The position numbers were made by a program, and so were the translations under genes. This document shows, piece by piece, positions 14,841-24,376 of a stretch of DNA of 64,000 nucleotides. Source of the stretch: Anaerolineales bacterium (lineage in GTDB: Bacteria > Chloroflexota > Anaerolineae > Anaerolineales > Villigracilaceae); contig JAFGCG010000092.1 in NCBI GenBank assembly GCA_016932715.1, positions 1-64,000 of the forward strand, given 5' to 3'. The notes under the pieces were generated by a model that ran no database searches, was not told where the DNA came from, and saw nothing but the letters and a program-made list of their open reading frames with translations. How positions within the stretch are numbered: the first letter of the stretch is position 1; every line of letters starts with the position of its first letter.

Positions 14841-15949
14841 TGCGTGTATTATATTTTGTTGGTGCGCTGGAAATTGGCGGGCTGGAACGTTATGTAACAC
14901 GTATGGCGCTCAGAGCCAGAGCAACAGGGGTTTTTGAGCCAGTAGTCTGTTGTTTGCACGAAAAGCGCGGTCCCTTTTTACAAGTCTTGCAGGGTGCCGG
15001 TGTATCTGTGTATCAGGCACCTGTCAACTGGAGACGTACACCGGGGGCTTTGCATGAATTTAGCCGTTTGATCCGTCAGATCAGACCATCCCTGGTACAC
15101 AGCCAGAGCAATTTTTCTCTACTGCAGCAGTTCCTGGCAGTTCGTTTGGCTGGTGCAGCGGCCTTTTGTGTGACAGAGCGGAGCGAATATGTGCTCAAGG
15201 GAGCCGCGCGTCTGCGCCGGATGCTGCAATTCCACCTCCTGAATGTATTTGGGGGCCATTACAGTGCGAATAGCGCCTCGACAGCTCTGCACGTTGCCCG
15301 CCAGTCCAAAGGAGATGTGCAAAAGGTTCAAGTTCTGCCGAACGGCGTAGCGATCATTCCTCCTGATGATGAGCAACGCGCCAGGATACGTGCACAGTTA
15401 GGTTGGAAAGCGGATGATATTGGGCTGGGGTATATCTCGAATCTTCGTCCAGGCAAGGGGCAGGATCTTTTTATTCAAGCACTTCATACTTTGTATACCG
15501 AAGGACTTTCGGTGCGAGGCTGTCTGTTAGGGAGTGGCCCGGAGCGAGACATCCTCAAGAAACAATTACAAGAACTACATTTGGCACAAGTTGTTGACAT
15601 GCCCGGAACGGTGTCTAATGTGGAAGACTACCTGCAAGCTTTCGATATCACAGCATTGTTCAGCGTGCGCGAGGGTATGCCCAACGCGGTCCTGGAAGCT
15701 ATGGCCGCCGGGAAAGCGGTGATTGGCACGCCAGCGGGAGGGATTCCTGAGATGTTTGATAAAGGAAAAGCCGGGCTGGTTGTTCCGCGCGAACTTCAGG
15801 CAATTACAGATGGCTTGCGCCTCCTGGTACAGGATGGCAACCTGCGCCAAAAACTTGGACGCAATGCTGTTTATCGGGTCGAAAGATCATTTGGATTGGA
15901 GAAGACTTTTTTTGAGCTTTACAGATATTATCAGGAGATAGCCTGCTAA
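14840..15949 (+). CDS. Glycosyltransferase family 4
   Basis: A 369-aa GT4 enzyme. The acceptor domain starts RVLYFVGALEIGGLERYVTRM, with the GG-x-E/ER loop common in this family. The donor domain has LGYISNLRPGKGQDLFIQAL and the motif REGMPNAVLEAMAAGKAVIGT with both Glu residues. The start ATG 14840 shares one base with the preceding TGA; the tracked start adds five residues inside the methyltransferase gene. Stop TAATG couples it to the polymerase gene. Confidence 0.88.
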   Translation: MRVLYFVGALEIGGLERYVTRMALRARATGVFEPVVCCLHEKRGPFLQVLQGAGVSVYQAPVNWRRTPGALHEFSRLIRQIRPSLVHSQSNFSLLQQFLAVRLAGAAAFCVTERSEYVLKGAARLRRMLQFHLLNVFGGHYSANSASTALHVARQSKGDVQKVQVLPNGVAIIPPDDEQRARIRAQLGWKADDIGLGYISNLRPGKGQDLFIQALHTLYTEGLSVRGCLLGSGPERDILKKQLQELHLAQVVDMPGTVSNVEDYLQAFDITALFSVREGMPNAVLEAMAAGKAVIGTPAGGIPEMFDKGKAGLVVPRELQAITDGLRLLVQDGNLRQKLGRNAVYRVERSFGLEKTFFELYRYYQEIAC

Positions 15950-17301
15950 TGTCCTTCCGTTCCAACACATCGAACACAGTTTTTGCGTTGAAAAGAGCCA
16001 GATATGAAGAACAGGAACAAACGAAAATTGGCGCACCTGTCCTCGTTTTGTCTGTCCTGATTACTTCTTACTTCTACTGCGTGCCATTGGCTCGCCTGGA
16101 AAGCGCAGGTACCGATTGGCGAATTTATGATATTGTTTTTGCGCTTTTTTTTCTGTTTTTTGGACTACATTTCTTGCCGCGGCTGCAACAGCTTTTTAAA
16201 GACCGGAACACATTCTTATATTGGGCGGGTTTGCTTCTGGTTATGGTTTGGCTGAGCCTGATCCTGACAGTAGGGATTGGAGGTATGTCAAGACTGCCGC
16301 CTGCCATTATTCGCAGTATTCGCTTTAGTGCCTATTTTTTCACGGCCGGGTTTGTGGTGCTGCTGGCAGATACGCCGCGGCGCTATCGTTTCCTGTTTGG
16401 AGTGATCTATATCAATATTGCTACCCAAGCAGTCCTGGCATTTGCGCAGGGCATGGGCAGGTTGGGTTCTTTTTGGCCAGTATACTATACTGCCATTTAT
16501 GGCGTTTTACCCGTTGGTACTCTTTCCCCTCATCACAAACAAATTGGGGTGGTAATGCTTCTGGGGATCAGTATGTCTCTCACTTTACTGCGCTCAAAGT
16601 CTGGTGCCTTACGCGTAGTTGTTTTGGGCCTGCTGGCTATCATGGTAATGGTGCCTATCTTCGCAAAATCCCGTACTGCCTGGCTAGGTTTTGCTTTTCT
16701 GTTTGCTGGCTATGTGTTTATTAATCGTCAGCAGTCGATTCGGATATTGTTAGCGGTAGGCGTTGGCCTGATGGTGATTTTTACGGTTGGCAGCAATTCA
16801 CTTGTTTCCGTTTTGCAGGACAATGTCAATGAGGTTTTCATTGATCGTTACGAACGGTTGGGTTTTGAGGGAATTGCCGGCGACCGCCTACTGGTTTACG
16901 ATAATTATCCTGATGCTATTGCTAAGTCTCCATGGGTCCTGCTGACAGGGGTTGGATTTCAAAATGTCTTAAAGTTTATTAGCGCTGCTGGGGCACATAA
17001 TAATTATGCTCAGGCATGGTTTGAGTTGGGTATCTTTGGCTTTGTTTTTTATATGCGTATGCTATTCAGCGTGTTGAAATCATTGCGCAGTACGGCTGAT
17101 GTGACAGAGAGTTGTTTTGAACGTGCTGCGGCACAGGACGCGTGGGCTGCTTTTATCGCTGTTATGGCAACCATGCTGGTGGGAGAAACTCTTTGGGCTC
17201 AATCCAGTATGTACACCCTTACCGGGCAGATTATGACTTATATGGCACTTGCTGCCGCGCCATTGCATTATCCAAGCTTTGCAAAAAAAGAGCAAAAGTA
17301 A
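15949..17301 (+). CDS. O-antigen ligase / Wzy-type polymerase-like membrane protein
   Basis: A 450-aa polytopic membrane protein. It has about ten hydrophobic segments and a large loop between late segments containing DRYERLGFEGIAGDRLLVYD and ending at SAAGAHNNYAQAWFELGIFG. The H-N-x-Y-x-Q/E-x-x-x-E-x-G pattern is characteristic of the Wzy_C/WaaL family. It would polymerise or ligate lipid-linked glycan units on the outer face of the membrane. One per cluster is expected, which agrees with the single Wzx at 6386. Sequence here and onward is noticeably A+T-richer than the flanks. Confidence 0.85.
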   Translation: MSFRSNTSNTVFALKRARYEEQEQTKIGAPVLVLSVLITSYFYCVPLARLESAGTDWRIYDIVFALFFLFFGLHFLPRLQQLFKDRNTFLYWAGLLLVMVWLSLILTVGIGGMSRLPPAIIRSIRFSAYFFTAGFVVLLADTPRRYRFLFGVIYINIATQAVLAFAQGMGRLGSFWPVYYTAIYGVLPVGTLSPHHKQIGVVMLLGISMSLTLLRSKSGALRVVVLGLLAIMVMVPIFAKSRTAWLGFAFLFAGYVFINRQQSIRILLAVGVGLMVIFTVGSNSLVSVLQDNVNEVFIDRYERLGFEGIAGDRLLVYDNYPDAIAKSPWVLLTGVGFQNVLKFISAAGAHNNYAQAWFELGIFGFVFYMRMLFSVLKSLRSTADVTESCFERAAAQDAWAAFIAVMATMLVGETLWAQSSMYTLTGQIMTYMALAAAPLHYPSFAKKEQK

Positions 17302-17307
17302 CAAAAG

Positions 17308-18882
17308 ATGCATTATCTGATTTCCGATATTGATTCGAATCGTTCGTTCTCATTAGAGCGTTCTACTCAGTATGTAGATATCGGTGAGGCTTTGGCTGCG
17401 ATTGAGGCTAAACAGGTAGAAGATGTCTTGCTTTGTGATGCTAAATTAATGGATCAATCAATACCAGAGTTGCCGGCCGATCTTGAGATGTTCGATTTAT
17501 TGCACTCCGGACTGTCTCTAGGTGCCAGACAAACGCTTAGTAGCTTATGGTTAACAAGCACGAACTGGTTTTTTCTTGACCCGCCAGCACACAAGCAATG
17601 TACCAGTTGGAAAGCAACTCCAGCGTTTTGCTGGTTGCGTCCACCTGCCGTGCGCGACCTGGGGGGCTTTGACCGTGCTTACCAGTCACCCGTCATGCAA
17701 TTGATGGATTTGGCTTATCGTATTCTAATGGCAGGCGGCAGAGTATGCCACCAGCCTCTGCCTTTTGTGTTACCCGATCTGTCTGATTTAGCGCCGAAAA
17801 TACCTCTTGTCGATGAGTTGCTCTTCGTTTACCGCCACGTGGGATGTTCGGCAGCTCTATACGTAGCCTTTTGGAAAAGTATTCTGACACACAGACCATT
17901 ATATGTGTTGCGTTCTCTTCAAGAGGCAAGACGTAAATTCTTATCCGTTTCTGCACCTATTCCATCAAGTCAATTAGAGATAAATTGGCATACTTTGAAT
18001 ACTGATGAATATCAATATGTTGATTCGGTTTCAGCTATTATTCCAACAATTAATCGGTATAGTTACTTGCCCCAGGCGATAGACTCATTACTTAAACTAG
18101 ATCCGCAACCACAGGAAATCATTGTTGTTGATCAAACCCCAGCGGTTGAGCGGCAAATGGAAATTTATTCATCTTATCAAAATAACCCCAAGATTCGTGT
18201 CTTTTATCTTGACGAGGCTGGTCAGTCAATCGCACGTAATGTAGCTATAAAAGTCGCACGCTGCAGATGGTGCCTTCTATTCGAAGACGATACAGTAGCT
18301 TGGGATAATTTATTGGCGGAGCACATTCGTGTACTAGAGCATTCAGGTGCTGTTGCGTCAACTGGTGTGTCGCTAGCACCGTGGAAAAAAGTTGAGCATA
18401 TACCTCCCGGCATCCGTATGTACCGAGTTGCAGATGTTCTTGCAACCGGAAATTGTTTGGCACGAAAAGATGCATTGCTGGCTGTTGGTGGACTAGATCA
18501 AGCCTTTGACCATGGTTCTGGTGCGGATAATGATCTGGGATTACGCTTATATATGGCAGGATATGAAACTATTACCAATCCAAAAGCAATTGAGACACAT
18601 TACAAGGCTGCCAAAGGTGGAATGCGTACTTACGGGGCGTGGTGGCGAAATCATGCCACAATTTGGGGAGCTTATCCCCAAGCTACCCAAGTTTATACAA
18701 TTCGGCGTTACTATCCAAAACAGTTCTGGCTTCCGTTATATCTTCTCTATTATATAAAAGCTTGGAAACAGATGAGCCTGCTGCAATATGTTTGGCTATG
18801 GATCAGTCTACCTTGGAAACTTGGACGCTCAATCCATGCTGCTCGTAAACTGCTGCCAACTTTTATTCAAAATGATAAATAA
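17308..18882 (+). CDS. Family 2 glycosyltransferase with an extra N-terminal GT-A-like half
   Basis: A 524-aa protein. From about residue 242 on it is a clear GT2 enzyme: VSAIIPTINRYSYLPQAIDSLL, the DQTP loop, WCLLFEDDTVAWDN (DDT as the DxD-type metal site) and LAVGGLDQAFDHGSGADNDLGLRLY. The first 240 residues resemble only the acceptor half of a second GT2 domain (FCWLRPPAVRDLGGFDRAYQSPVMQLMDLAYR), without a nucleotide-binding part or DxD. So it may be a bimodular enzyme in which the first module has lost catalysis. The next gene's ATG lies within its last codons. Confidence 0.8.
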   Translation: MHYLISDIDSNRSFSLERSTQYVDIGEALAAIEAKQVEDVLLCDAKLMDQSIPELPADLEMFDLLHSGLSLGARQTLSSLWLTSTNWFFLDPPAHKQCTSWKATPAFCWLRPPAVRDLGGFDRAYQSPVMQLMDLAYRILMAGGRVCHQPLPFVLPDLSDLAPKIPLVDELLFVYRHVGCSAALYVAFWKSILTHRPLYVLRSLQEARRKFLSVSAPIPSSQLEINWHTLNTDEYQYVDSVSAIIPTINRYSYLPQAIDSLLKLDPQPQEIIVVDQTPAVERQMEIYSSYQNNPKIRVFYLDEAGQSIARNVAIKVARCRWCLLFEDDTVAWDNLLAEHIRVLEHSGAVASTGVSLAPWKKVEHIPPGIRMYRVADVLATGNCLARKDALLAVGGLDQAFDHGSGADNDLGLRLYMAGYETITNPKAIETHYKAAKGGMRTYGAWWRNHATIWGAYPQATQVYTIRRYYPKQFWLPLYLLYYIKAWKQMSLLQYVWLWISLPWKLGRSIHAARKLLPTFIQNDK

Positions 18883-20008
18883 ACGTCCTTTTTATATTAT
18901 GCATGTGATTGATGCATTGCCGCTAGGTGGGGCAGAACGGATGCTGGTGGAGATCGCTAATGCGACCTGTGATCCGGACTTCCGTGTTTCGGTCTGTGTG
19001 ACACGATCGGTTACTTCTTTAGCCAGTGAACTAAATCCAAACATCCGTTTGCACGTGCTTAATCGTACAAGCCGTTTTTCACTTGACGGTGTAAAAAAAA
19101 TGGCTGCAATTCTTCAAGAAGAACCAGTAGACCTGTTTCATGTACATGGGCGACCTTCCTTTGCTTTCCTTTCCTATGCTAGCTTTTTGTGTCGAATTAA
19201 AGGGGCAATACTTTTACATGATCATGATGGTTGGGTCGAGACTGTTCATATAATGCCACTGTGGTTTCGAATTTTGGCAAGAATCAAAATAGACTATTAT
19301 GTTGGCGTTCATGAACAAATGTGTCATTGGGCACGACAGGGCGGAATTCCGAGCTTTCGTGTAGGTTTTATTAGTAATGCTTTGAATCTGATGCGGTTTC
19401 AAGAGAACCGTCTGCCGGTGTCACGGGCAGAGATTGGCGTGTCAGATGAAGACTTGCTTGGTGTTTGGGTGGGTGGTATCCGTCGCCAAAAAGGATTACA
19501 TTTTTTGATTGAAGCATTGCATGGTTGCCAGAGGCTATCTAAAGTCAAAGTGCTTATTATAGGAGATATTAATGAGCGGGATTATTACTTGGAATGCCTG
19601 CAGAAAATTGCCGCCTACAAACTGGAAGATGTTCTTGTTTTTACAGGGCGTAGGACAGATATTCCTTCACTGGTGAAGATAGCTGATTTTGCATTACTGT
19701 CGTCTCAATCTGAATCTGGCCCTTTAGTATTAATCGAGTACTTGGCCAGCGGTTTGCCAATTGTAGCAGTGGAAACAGGTTCGATTAGTCATCGTGCTGC
19801 ACAACACAACATACCTGGTTTTGTTCCTGTAGGAGATACAATTGCTTATTGCCATGCGCTGGAAGAATTATTCCAACTTTCCCCAGAGGAGCGACGCTCA
19901 CGTGGTGCCTTGGGTGTTCAGGTCGCTACAGAACATTTCGAAATTAGTCAAGTAATGCCTGAATGGTACCATGTGTATCGAGTAGCCCTAAAGAAGACGT
20001 CAAAATGA
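18872..20008 (+). CDS. Glycosyltransferase family 4
   Basis: A 378-aa GT4 enzyme. The N-terminus YIMHVIDALPLGGAERMLVEI has the typical G-G-A-E-R loop. The donor domain includes GVWVGGIRRQKGLHFLIEAL and SESGPLVLIEYLASGLPIVAVE (E-x7-E present). ATG 18872 overlaps the previous stop by 11 nt and replaces the tracked start, which would add 28 residues read from the GT2 gene. The A+T-rich composition matches its neighbours. Confidence 0.86.
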   Translation: MINKRPFYIMHVIDALPLGGAERMLVEIANATCDPDFRVSVCVTRSVTSLASELNPNIRLHVLNRTSRFSLDGVKKMAAILQEEPVDLFHVHGRPSFAFLSYASFLCRIKGAILLHDHDGWVETVHIMPLWFRILARIKIDYYVGVHEQMCHWARQGGIPSFRVGFISNALNLMRFQENRLPVSRAEIGVSDEDLLGVWVGGIRRQKGLHFLIEALHGCQRLSKVKVLIIGDINERDYYLECLQKIAAYKLEDVLVFTGRRTDIPSLVKIADFALLSSQSESGPLVLIEYLASGLPIVAVETGSISHRAAQHNIPGFVPVGDTIAYCHALEELFQLSPEERRSRGALGVQVATEHFEISQVMPEWYHVYRVALKKTSK

Positions 20009-21189
20009 GGCTTCTAATTGTCTCGCACATGCCGCATTATATACGGGATAGACAGATAGTTGGTTGGGGACCTACAGCACAAGAAATTGATTACCTGGCA
20101 CAGTTTTTTGATGAAGTTAGGCATATTGCTTGGCTACACCCGGACTTACCGCCAAGTAGTTCATTACCGTATAAGGGAAAGAATATTCACTTAATACCAG
20201 TACCCCCTTCAGGAGGAAATTCCCTTTTTAAAAAAATCAACATACTACAAAGGTTTCCTTCTTATTTACGAGTAATAAATTGCGAAATGGAAAAAGCGGA
20301 CGTAATCCATGTTCGTGCACCTGCTAATATTAGTCTGCTTGCAATGGTGTTACTAGCGTTCAAACGACGACCTGCCTATCGCTGGGTGAAATATGCGGGG
20401 AACTGGCAACCTGAGATTCCCAACTCATGGTCATATGCATTTCAACGGTGGTGGCTTAACAAGAATTTTCATCATGGTGTGGTTTCCATTAACGGACAAT
20501 GGAAAGGTCAAGCCAAGCATATATATAGTTTCCTAAATCCATGTTTAGAAGAAGATGACATCAGTTGGGGCCAACGTGCAGGAATAGACAAAGGTATTAA
20601 CCTGCCATTACGCTTGCTCTTTGTCGGTGTGATGGCAACCTTCAAGGGAGGGGGCAGGGTTCTACAGATTGCTAAGTTGCTACAGCAGAGAGCTGTACCC
20701 TTTATTTTAGATATGGTAGGCGACGGACCAGAACGGAAAGAATTTGCGACTCAATCAGTAGAACTGGGCTTACAGGATCAGGTGCGCTTTCATGGTTGGC
20801 AGCCTAAGCATGTATTATCTAAATTTTATTCTAGTGCCCATTTCATTCTTTTGCCTAGTGCCACTGAGGGTTGGCCTAAAGTGTTGAGTGAAGGAATGGC
20901 ATATGGGACTGTTCCTTTAGCAGGCGCTGTTTCCAGTATCCCTCAAATATTACGGGAAAGTGGGGCGGGTCTGTGTTTTCCATTTGAAGACACTACCGCT
21001 TTTGCTAATGCAGTTGAAATGTTTCTAGAGTATCCACATAGATGGAAATTTGCAAGTTTGGCAGGAATGGAATATGCGTCACGATTTACTTATCACACAT
21101 ACCTGGAATCTGTAAAAGATATGTTCCGTAGTGCCTGGGCTTTAGATATCGATGAACCTGCACCCCGAACCCTTGAAGGACCATCTTGA
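20005..21189 (+). CDS. Glycosyltransferase family 4
   Basis: A 394-aa GT4-type enzyme. It begins RLLIVSHMPHYIRDRQIVGWG. The donor domain contains RLLFVGVMATFKGGGRVLQIA and the motif ATEGWPKVLSEGMAYGTVPLAG. The N-terminal region (WGPTAQEIDYLAQFFDEVRHIAWLHP) appears to be the acceptor side. ATG 20005 overlaps the previous stop (ATGA); the tracked start at 19963 lies inside the upstream gene. Specificity unknown. Confidence 0.84.
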   Translation: MRLLIVSHMPHYIRDRQIVGWGPTAQEIDYLAQFFDEVRHIAWLHPDLPPSSSLPYKGKNIHLIPVPPSGGNSLFKKINILQRFPSYLRVINCEMEKADVIHVRAPANISLLAMVLLAFKRRPAYRWVKYAGNWQPEIPNSWSYAFQRWWLNKNFHHGVVSINGQWKGQAKHIYSFLNPCLEEDDISWGQRAGIDKGINLPLRLLFVGVMATFKGGGRVLQIAKLLQQRAVPFILDMVGDGPERKEFATQSVELGLQDQVRFHGWQPKHVLSKFYSSAHFILLPSATEGWPKVLSEGMAYGTVPLAGAVSSIPQILRESGAGLCFPFEDTTAFANAVEMFLEYPHRWKFASLAGMEYASRFTYHTYLESVKDMFRSAWALDIDEPAPRTLEGPS

Positions 21190-21905
21190 TTATGAGGCAT
21201 GTTGAGGCGGTTCAGTCTTATTTTGATAAAACTCAATTATATTTAGCTAGGAATACAGGAATACAAATCCGGGCTCAAATAGTACGGGAATTGCTTGGTG
21301 AAATTGAAAACAGTCGCATTTTGGATCTTGGCTGTGGCGATGGCAGTCTTTCAATCCAGTTTTTGATGCCGTCGAACCACATTACTTTGTTGGATGTTTC
21401 TAAAAAGATGCTTATGTTAGCTGATCAAAAAATACCTGTCGCTTGTAAGCATCAAATTGCCTTATGCAATTTAGACTTCTTGGAATTTACGTGCGAACAA
21501 CCATTTGATCTTGTTTTATGCGTAGGGGTATTGGCACATGCCTCATCAATTCAAGCTGTGCTACAAACAATTAACCGTCTGCTCCGACCAGGCGGTCGCT
21601 GTTTACTTCAATTTTCTGATCAAGAGCAATTGGTAGCTCGAATTACCTCTTTATATTACGAGTTTTGGCGCGGGCAAAATGACTCTTACACTTATAGGAT
21701 CAATTCCATCCGTCGGAGCGAGATGCAGTCTTTGATTAGGCAAAATAACTTCCTTTTGATAAAGGAAAAAAAATATTGGGCGATGCTACCTGGAATTGGC
21801 AAATTACCAACAAAAGTAGCATATAGATTCTTGATGAGACTTTCTCAAAATGATCTCATATCCAGCCTAGGTGGGGACAAAATTTGGCTCTTAATTAAGG
21901 AATAA
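21186..21905 (+). CDS. Class I SAM-dependent methyltransferase
   Basis: A 239-aa methyltransferase. Motif I is SRILDLGCGDGSLSIQFL, acidic residue TLLDVSKKML, post-motif FDLVLCVGVLAHASSIQAVL and INRLLRPGGRCLLQF. It belongs to the Methyltransf_11/25 group common in glycan clusters. The TTG start at 21186 overlaps the upstream TGA, matching the coupling style of the cluster, but ATG 21192 two codons later is equally possible. Confidence 0.82.
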   Translation: MIMRHVEAVQSYFDKTQLYLARNTGIQIRAQIVRELLGEIENSRILDLGCGDGSLSIQFLMPSNHITLLDVSKKMLMLADQKIPVACKHQIALCNLDFLEFTCEQPFDLVLCVGVLAHASSIQAVLQTINRLLRPGGRCLLQFSDQEQLVARITSLYYEFWRGQNDSYTYRINSIRRSEMQSLIRQNNFLLIKEKKYWAMLPGIGKLPTKVAYRFLMRLSQNDLISSLGGDKIWLLIKE

Positions 21906-21908
21906 AAC

Positions 21909-22949
21909 ATGGGATTGCCTCGTATATGTGTTGTTGGACAGATGCCCAGCCCTAATGTTGGTGGGCTTCCCACACAGGGAGAATCGCTAGCAGTTCTTTT
22001 TGCACAGGATGGATACTCTGTGACACAAGTATCGGCTCTATCCAATCCATATCTTTGCTTGGTTGATATTATCTACACCCTCCTTTTCCGGCATAAAGAG
22101 TTTGACATCATTGTCTTACAGACTTTTAGTGGTAAAGCGTTCCTGCTATCAGATGTGGCAAGTTTGATCAGTAAATGGATGCGGAAGCGACTTGTCATCT
22201 GTTTACGTGGTGGTAACCTGCCGTTGTTTTCCCGAAAGTATTCAAGATGGGTATATCGTGTATTCCAACGGGCTAATCAAATAGTTGCACCTTCTAGTTT
22301 CTTGGCGCAAGAATTAGCCTGGCTAGGTTTCCCGATTCGAGTGATACCGAACATAATTCGCCTTTCTGTTTATCCTTTTCGACCTCGAAGCCAATTTCGC
22401 CCACGCTTATTGTGGATGCGCAGTTTCCATCAAATCTACAATCCAGAAATGGCTGTGAGGGTGCTGGCTGAGCTGCTGTACCAAGTGCCTGAGGTGACTT
22501 TAACTATGGCTGGCCCAGATAGAGGTCTGTTACCAACGGTACAGCAACTCGCTCAAGAACTTGGTGTATCCACTCGAATTACGTTTTTAGGCTTCCTCGA
22601 TGAGTATGGGAAGATCAAAGCGGGGCAGGAGCATGATATCTACCTAAATACAAATCAGGTTGACAATATGCCCGTTTCAGTCTTGGAGATGGGAGCAATG
22701 GGATTGCCGATCGTGGCAACTGCAGTGGGTGGCATTCCATATCTACTAGAGGATGGGAAAGATGCACTTCTTGTTCCTCCCAACGAGCCAGAAACAATGG
22801 CGTTGGCAATCTACCGCATTTTGACTGAACCGGCTCTAGCCCAAGAACTTTCAAGGAATGCGCGAAAAAAAGTGGAACAATTTGATTGGTCTGCAGTTTT
22901 GCCACAGTGGAAACAATTGTTCGATACGATTGGTAAGGCAGGTAACTGA
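21909..22949 (+). CDS. Glycosyltransferase family 4
   Basis: A 346-aa GT4 enzyme. It opens RICVVGQMPSPNVGGLPTQGESLAV. The donor domain has LLWMRSFHQIYNPEMAVRVLA and DNMPVSVLEMGAMGLPIVATAVGGIPYLLEDG; the second Glu of E-x7-E is clear, while the first is replaced near the DN pair. AAGGAA precedes the ATG. Specificity cannot be assigned. Confidence 0.85.
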   Translation: MGLPRICVVGQMPSPNVGGLPTQGESLAVLFAQDGYSVTQVSALSNPYLCLVDIIYTLLFRHKEFDIIVLQTFSGKAFLLSDVASLISKWMRKRLVICLRGGNLPLFSRKYSRWVYRVFQRANQIVAPSSFLAQELAWLGFPIRVIPNIIRLSVYPFRPRSQFRPRLLWMRSFHQIYNPEMAVRVLAELLYQVPEVTLTMAGPDRGLLPTVQQLAQELGVSTRITFLGFLDEYGKIKAGQEHDIYLNTNQVDNMPVSVLEMGAMGLPIVATAVGGIPYLLEDGKDALLVPPNEPETMALAIYRILTEPALAQELSRNARKKVEQFDWSAVLPQWKQLFDTIGKAGN

Positions 22950-22954
22950 TTAAG

Positions 22955-24343
22955 ATGTCTGGCGTTTCAGATTTCATATATCGTAATTCCCCTGTTTGGC
23001 TGCAAAATGTTGGTATTAGCCTGTACGGGCTAAATTGGCGACGACGAAGATATGGAGGAAAATTTAGACAGTATGTTGAACAGTTTGTTCAACATGAATC
23101 TTACTCTCGTACTGATTGGCATCATTATCAAACCAGAAAGCTGCGCGAGTTATTAACTTATGCAGGAAAGTATGTTCCCTATTATGAGAATTTGTTTTTC
23201 AAAATCGGGCTTACTCTTCCTGATTTGCAAAATTTTGAGATTCATGATCTGTCAAAACTACCATTGCTGGAGAAAGAAACTATTCGTCAAAACCCAGATC
23301 TATTCGTATCTAGAAAACCAATGGGTCACCTTAATACTCATTATACAAGTGGAACGACAGGTACTCCACTAGCTATTAAGTGGTCAACAGAAACAGAACG
23401 TTTGAATGCAGCTGCCTATGAGGCTAGAGTTAGACGTTGGGCAGGCGTGAATCATTACATGAGCCGGGCTATGATAGGCGGCCGTCTTGTTGTTCCAGGG
23501 GGAAATGCACAGCCGCCTTTCTGGCGCTACAACGTCGTTGAACGGCAGTTGTATATGTCGGCTTTTCATATTTCTCCTGCCAATGCGCCTGATTATGTAA
23601 ATGCCCTTAATCGATTTCAACCTGACTATTTGGTGGGCTATGCTTCCAGCCATTTTTTTTTGGCGCGGATGATTGATGAACTCAAATTGAGTGTTTATCA
23701 GCCCAAAGCTGTATTGACCAGTAGCGAAAAACTGACAAGTGAAATGCGAGCTCTTCTTGAGAAGGTTTATCGTTGTCCAGTCTTTGACGCATATAACGGA
23801 GTTGAGGGAAGTTGCCTTGTTTCTGAATGTGGATGCCACCAGTTACATATCAGCCCTGATGTGGGAATTGTGGAGCTTTTAGATAAAGATGGTGGACAGG
23901 TTGTTCCTGGGCAGATGGGTGAGATCGTCACGACTGGTTTCTTGAACTTTGAACAGCCTTTGATTCGGTATCGTATGGGTGATGCGGCTTCTTTTTCCTC
24001 TTCCGTGTGCAGTTGTAACAGAGAAATGCCCTTGATAAATGAATTAATTGGCCGTCTTGAGGATGTGGTCATTGGACCTGATGGACGAGAACTGGTTCGA
24101 TTTCATGGAATATTTATAGGGTTGCCTCACGTAAGTGAGGGGCAGATTGTCCAGCATGGTTTCACTAAATTTGATGTCAATCTTGTGGTAGATGCTGGCT
24201 TCAGTGAAAAAGAGCGACAGATTATTCGCCGAAGATTTGAAGAACGATTAGGCCCTGTAGAGTTGAAATTTGTTTTCGTTGATCAGATAGAGCGGACAGA
24301 ACGAGGCAAGTTTCGGGCTGTTATCTCTAAAGTACGGCGATAG
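22955..24343 (+). CDS. CapK/PaaK-like adenylate-forming enzyme
   Basis: A 462-aa member of the phenylacetate-CoA ligase/CapK family found in capsule loci. The ATP-binding P-loop is HYTSGTTGTPLAIK. The adenylate-binding core is VFDAYNGVEGSCLVSECG, followed by QPLIRYRMGDAASF and a C-terminal lysine motif ERTERGKFRAVIS. Two Cys pairs (ECGCH and CSCN) occur. Such proteins activate a carboxylic acid with ATP, perhaps an acyl or amino-acid decoration of the glycan, but the substrate is unknown. It sits inside the GT operon 5 bp after the preceding gene. Confidence 0.8.
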   Translation: MSGVSDFIYRNSPVWLQNVGISLYGLNWRRRRYGGKFRQYVEQFVQHESYSRTDWHHYQTRKLRELLTYAGKYVPYYENLFFKIGLTLPDLQNFEIHDLSKLPLLEKETIRQNPDLFVSRKPMGHLNTHYTSGTTGTPLAIKWSTETERLNAAAYEARVRRWAGVNHYMSRAMIGGRLVVPGGNAQPPFWRYNVVERQLYMSAFHISPANAPDYVNALNRFQPDYLVGYASSHFFLARMIDELKLSVYQPKAVLTSSEKLTSEMRALLEKVYRCPVFDAYNGVEGSCLVSECGCHQLHISPDVGIVELLDKDGGQVVPGQMGEIVTTGFLNFEQPLIRYRMGDAASFSSSVCSCNREMPLINELIGRLEDVVIGPDGRELVRFHGIFIGLPHVSEGQIVQHGFTKFDVNLVVDAGFSEKERQIIRRRFEERLGPVELKFVFVDQIERTERGKFRAVISKVRR

Positions 24344-24376
24344 CCATTGGTAAGTTAATCGGCTGTTGATAAAATC

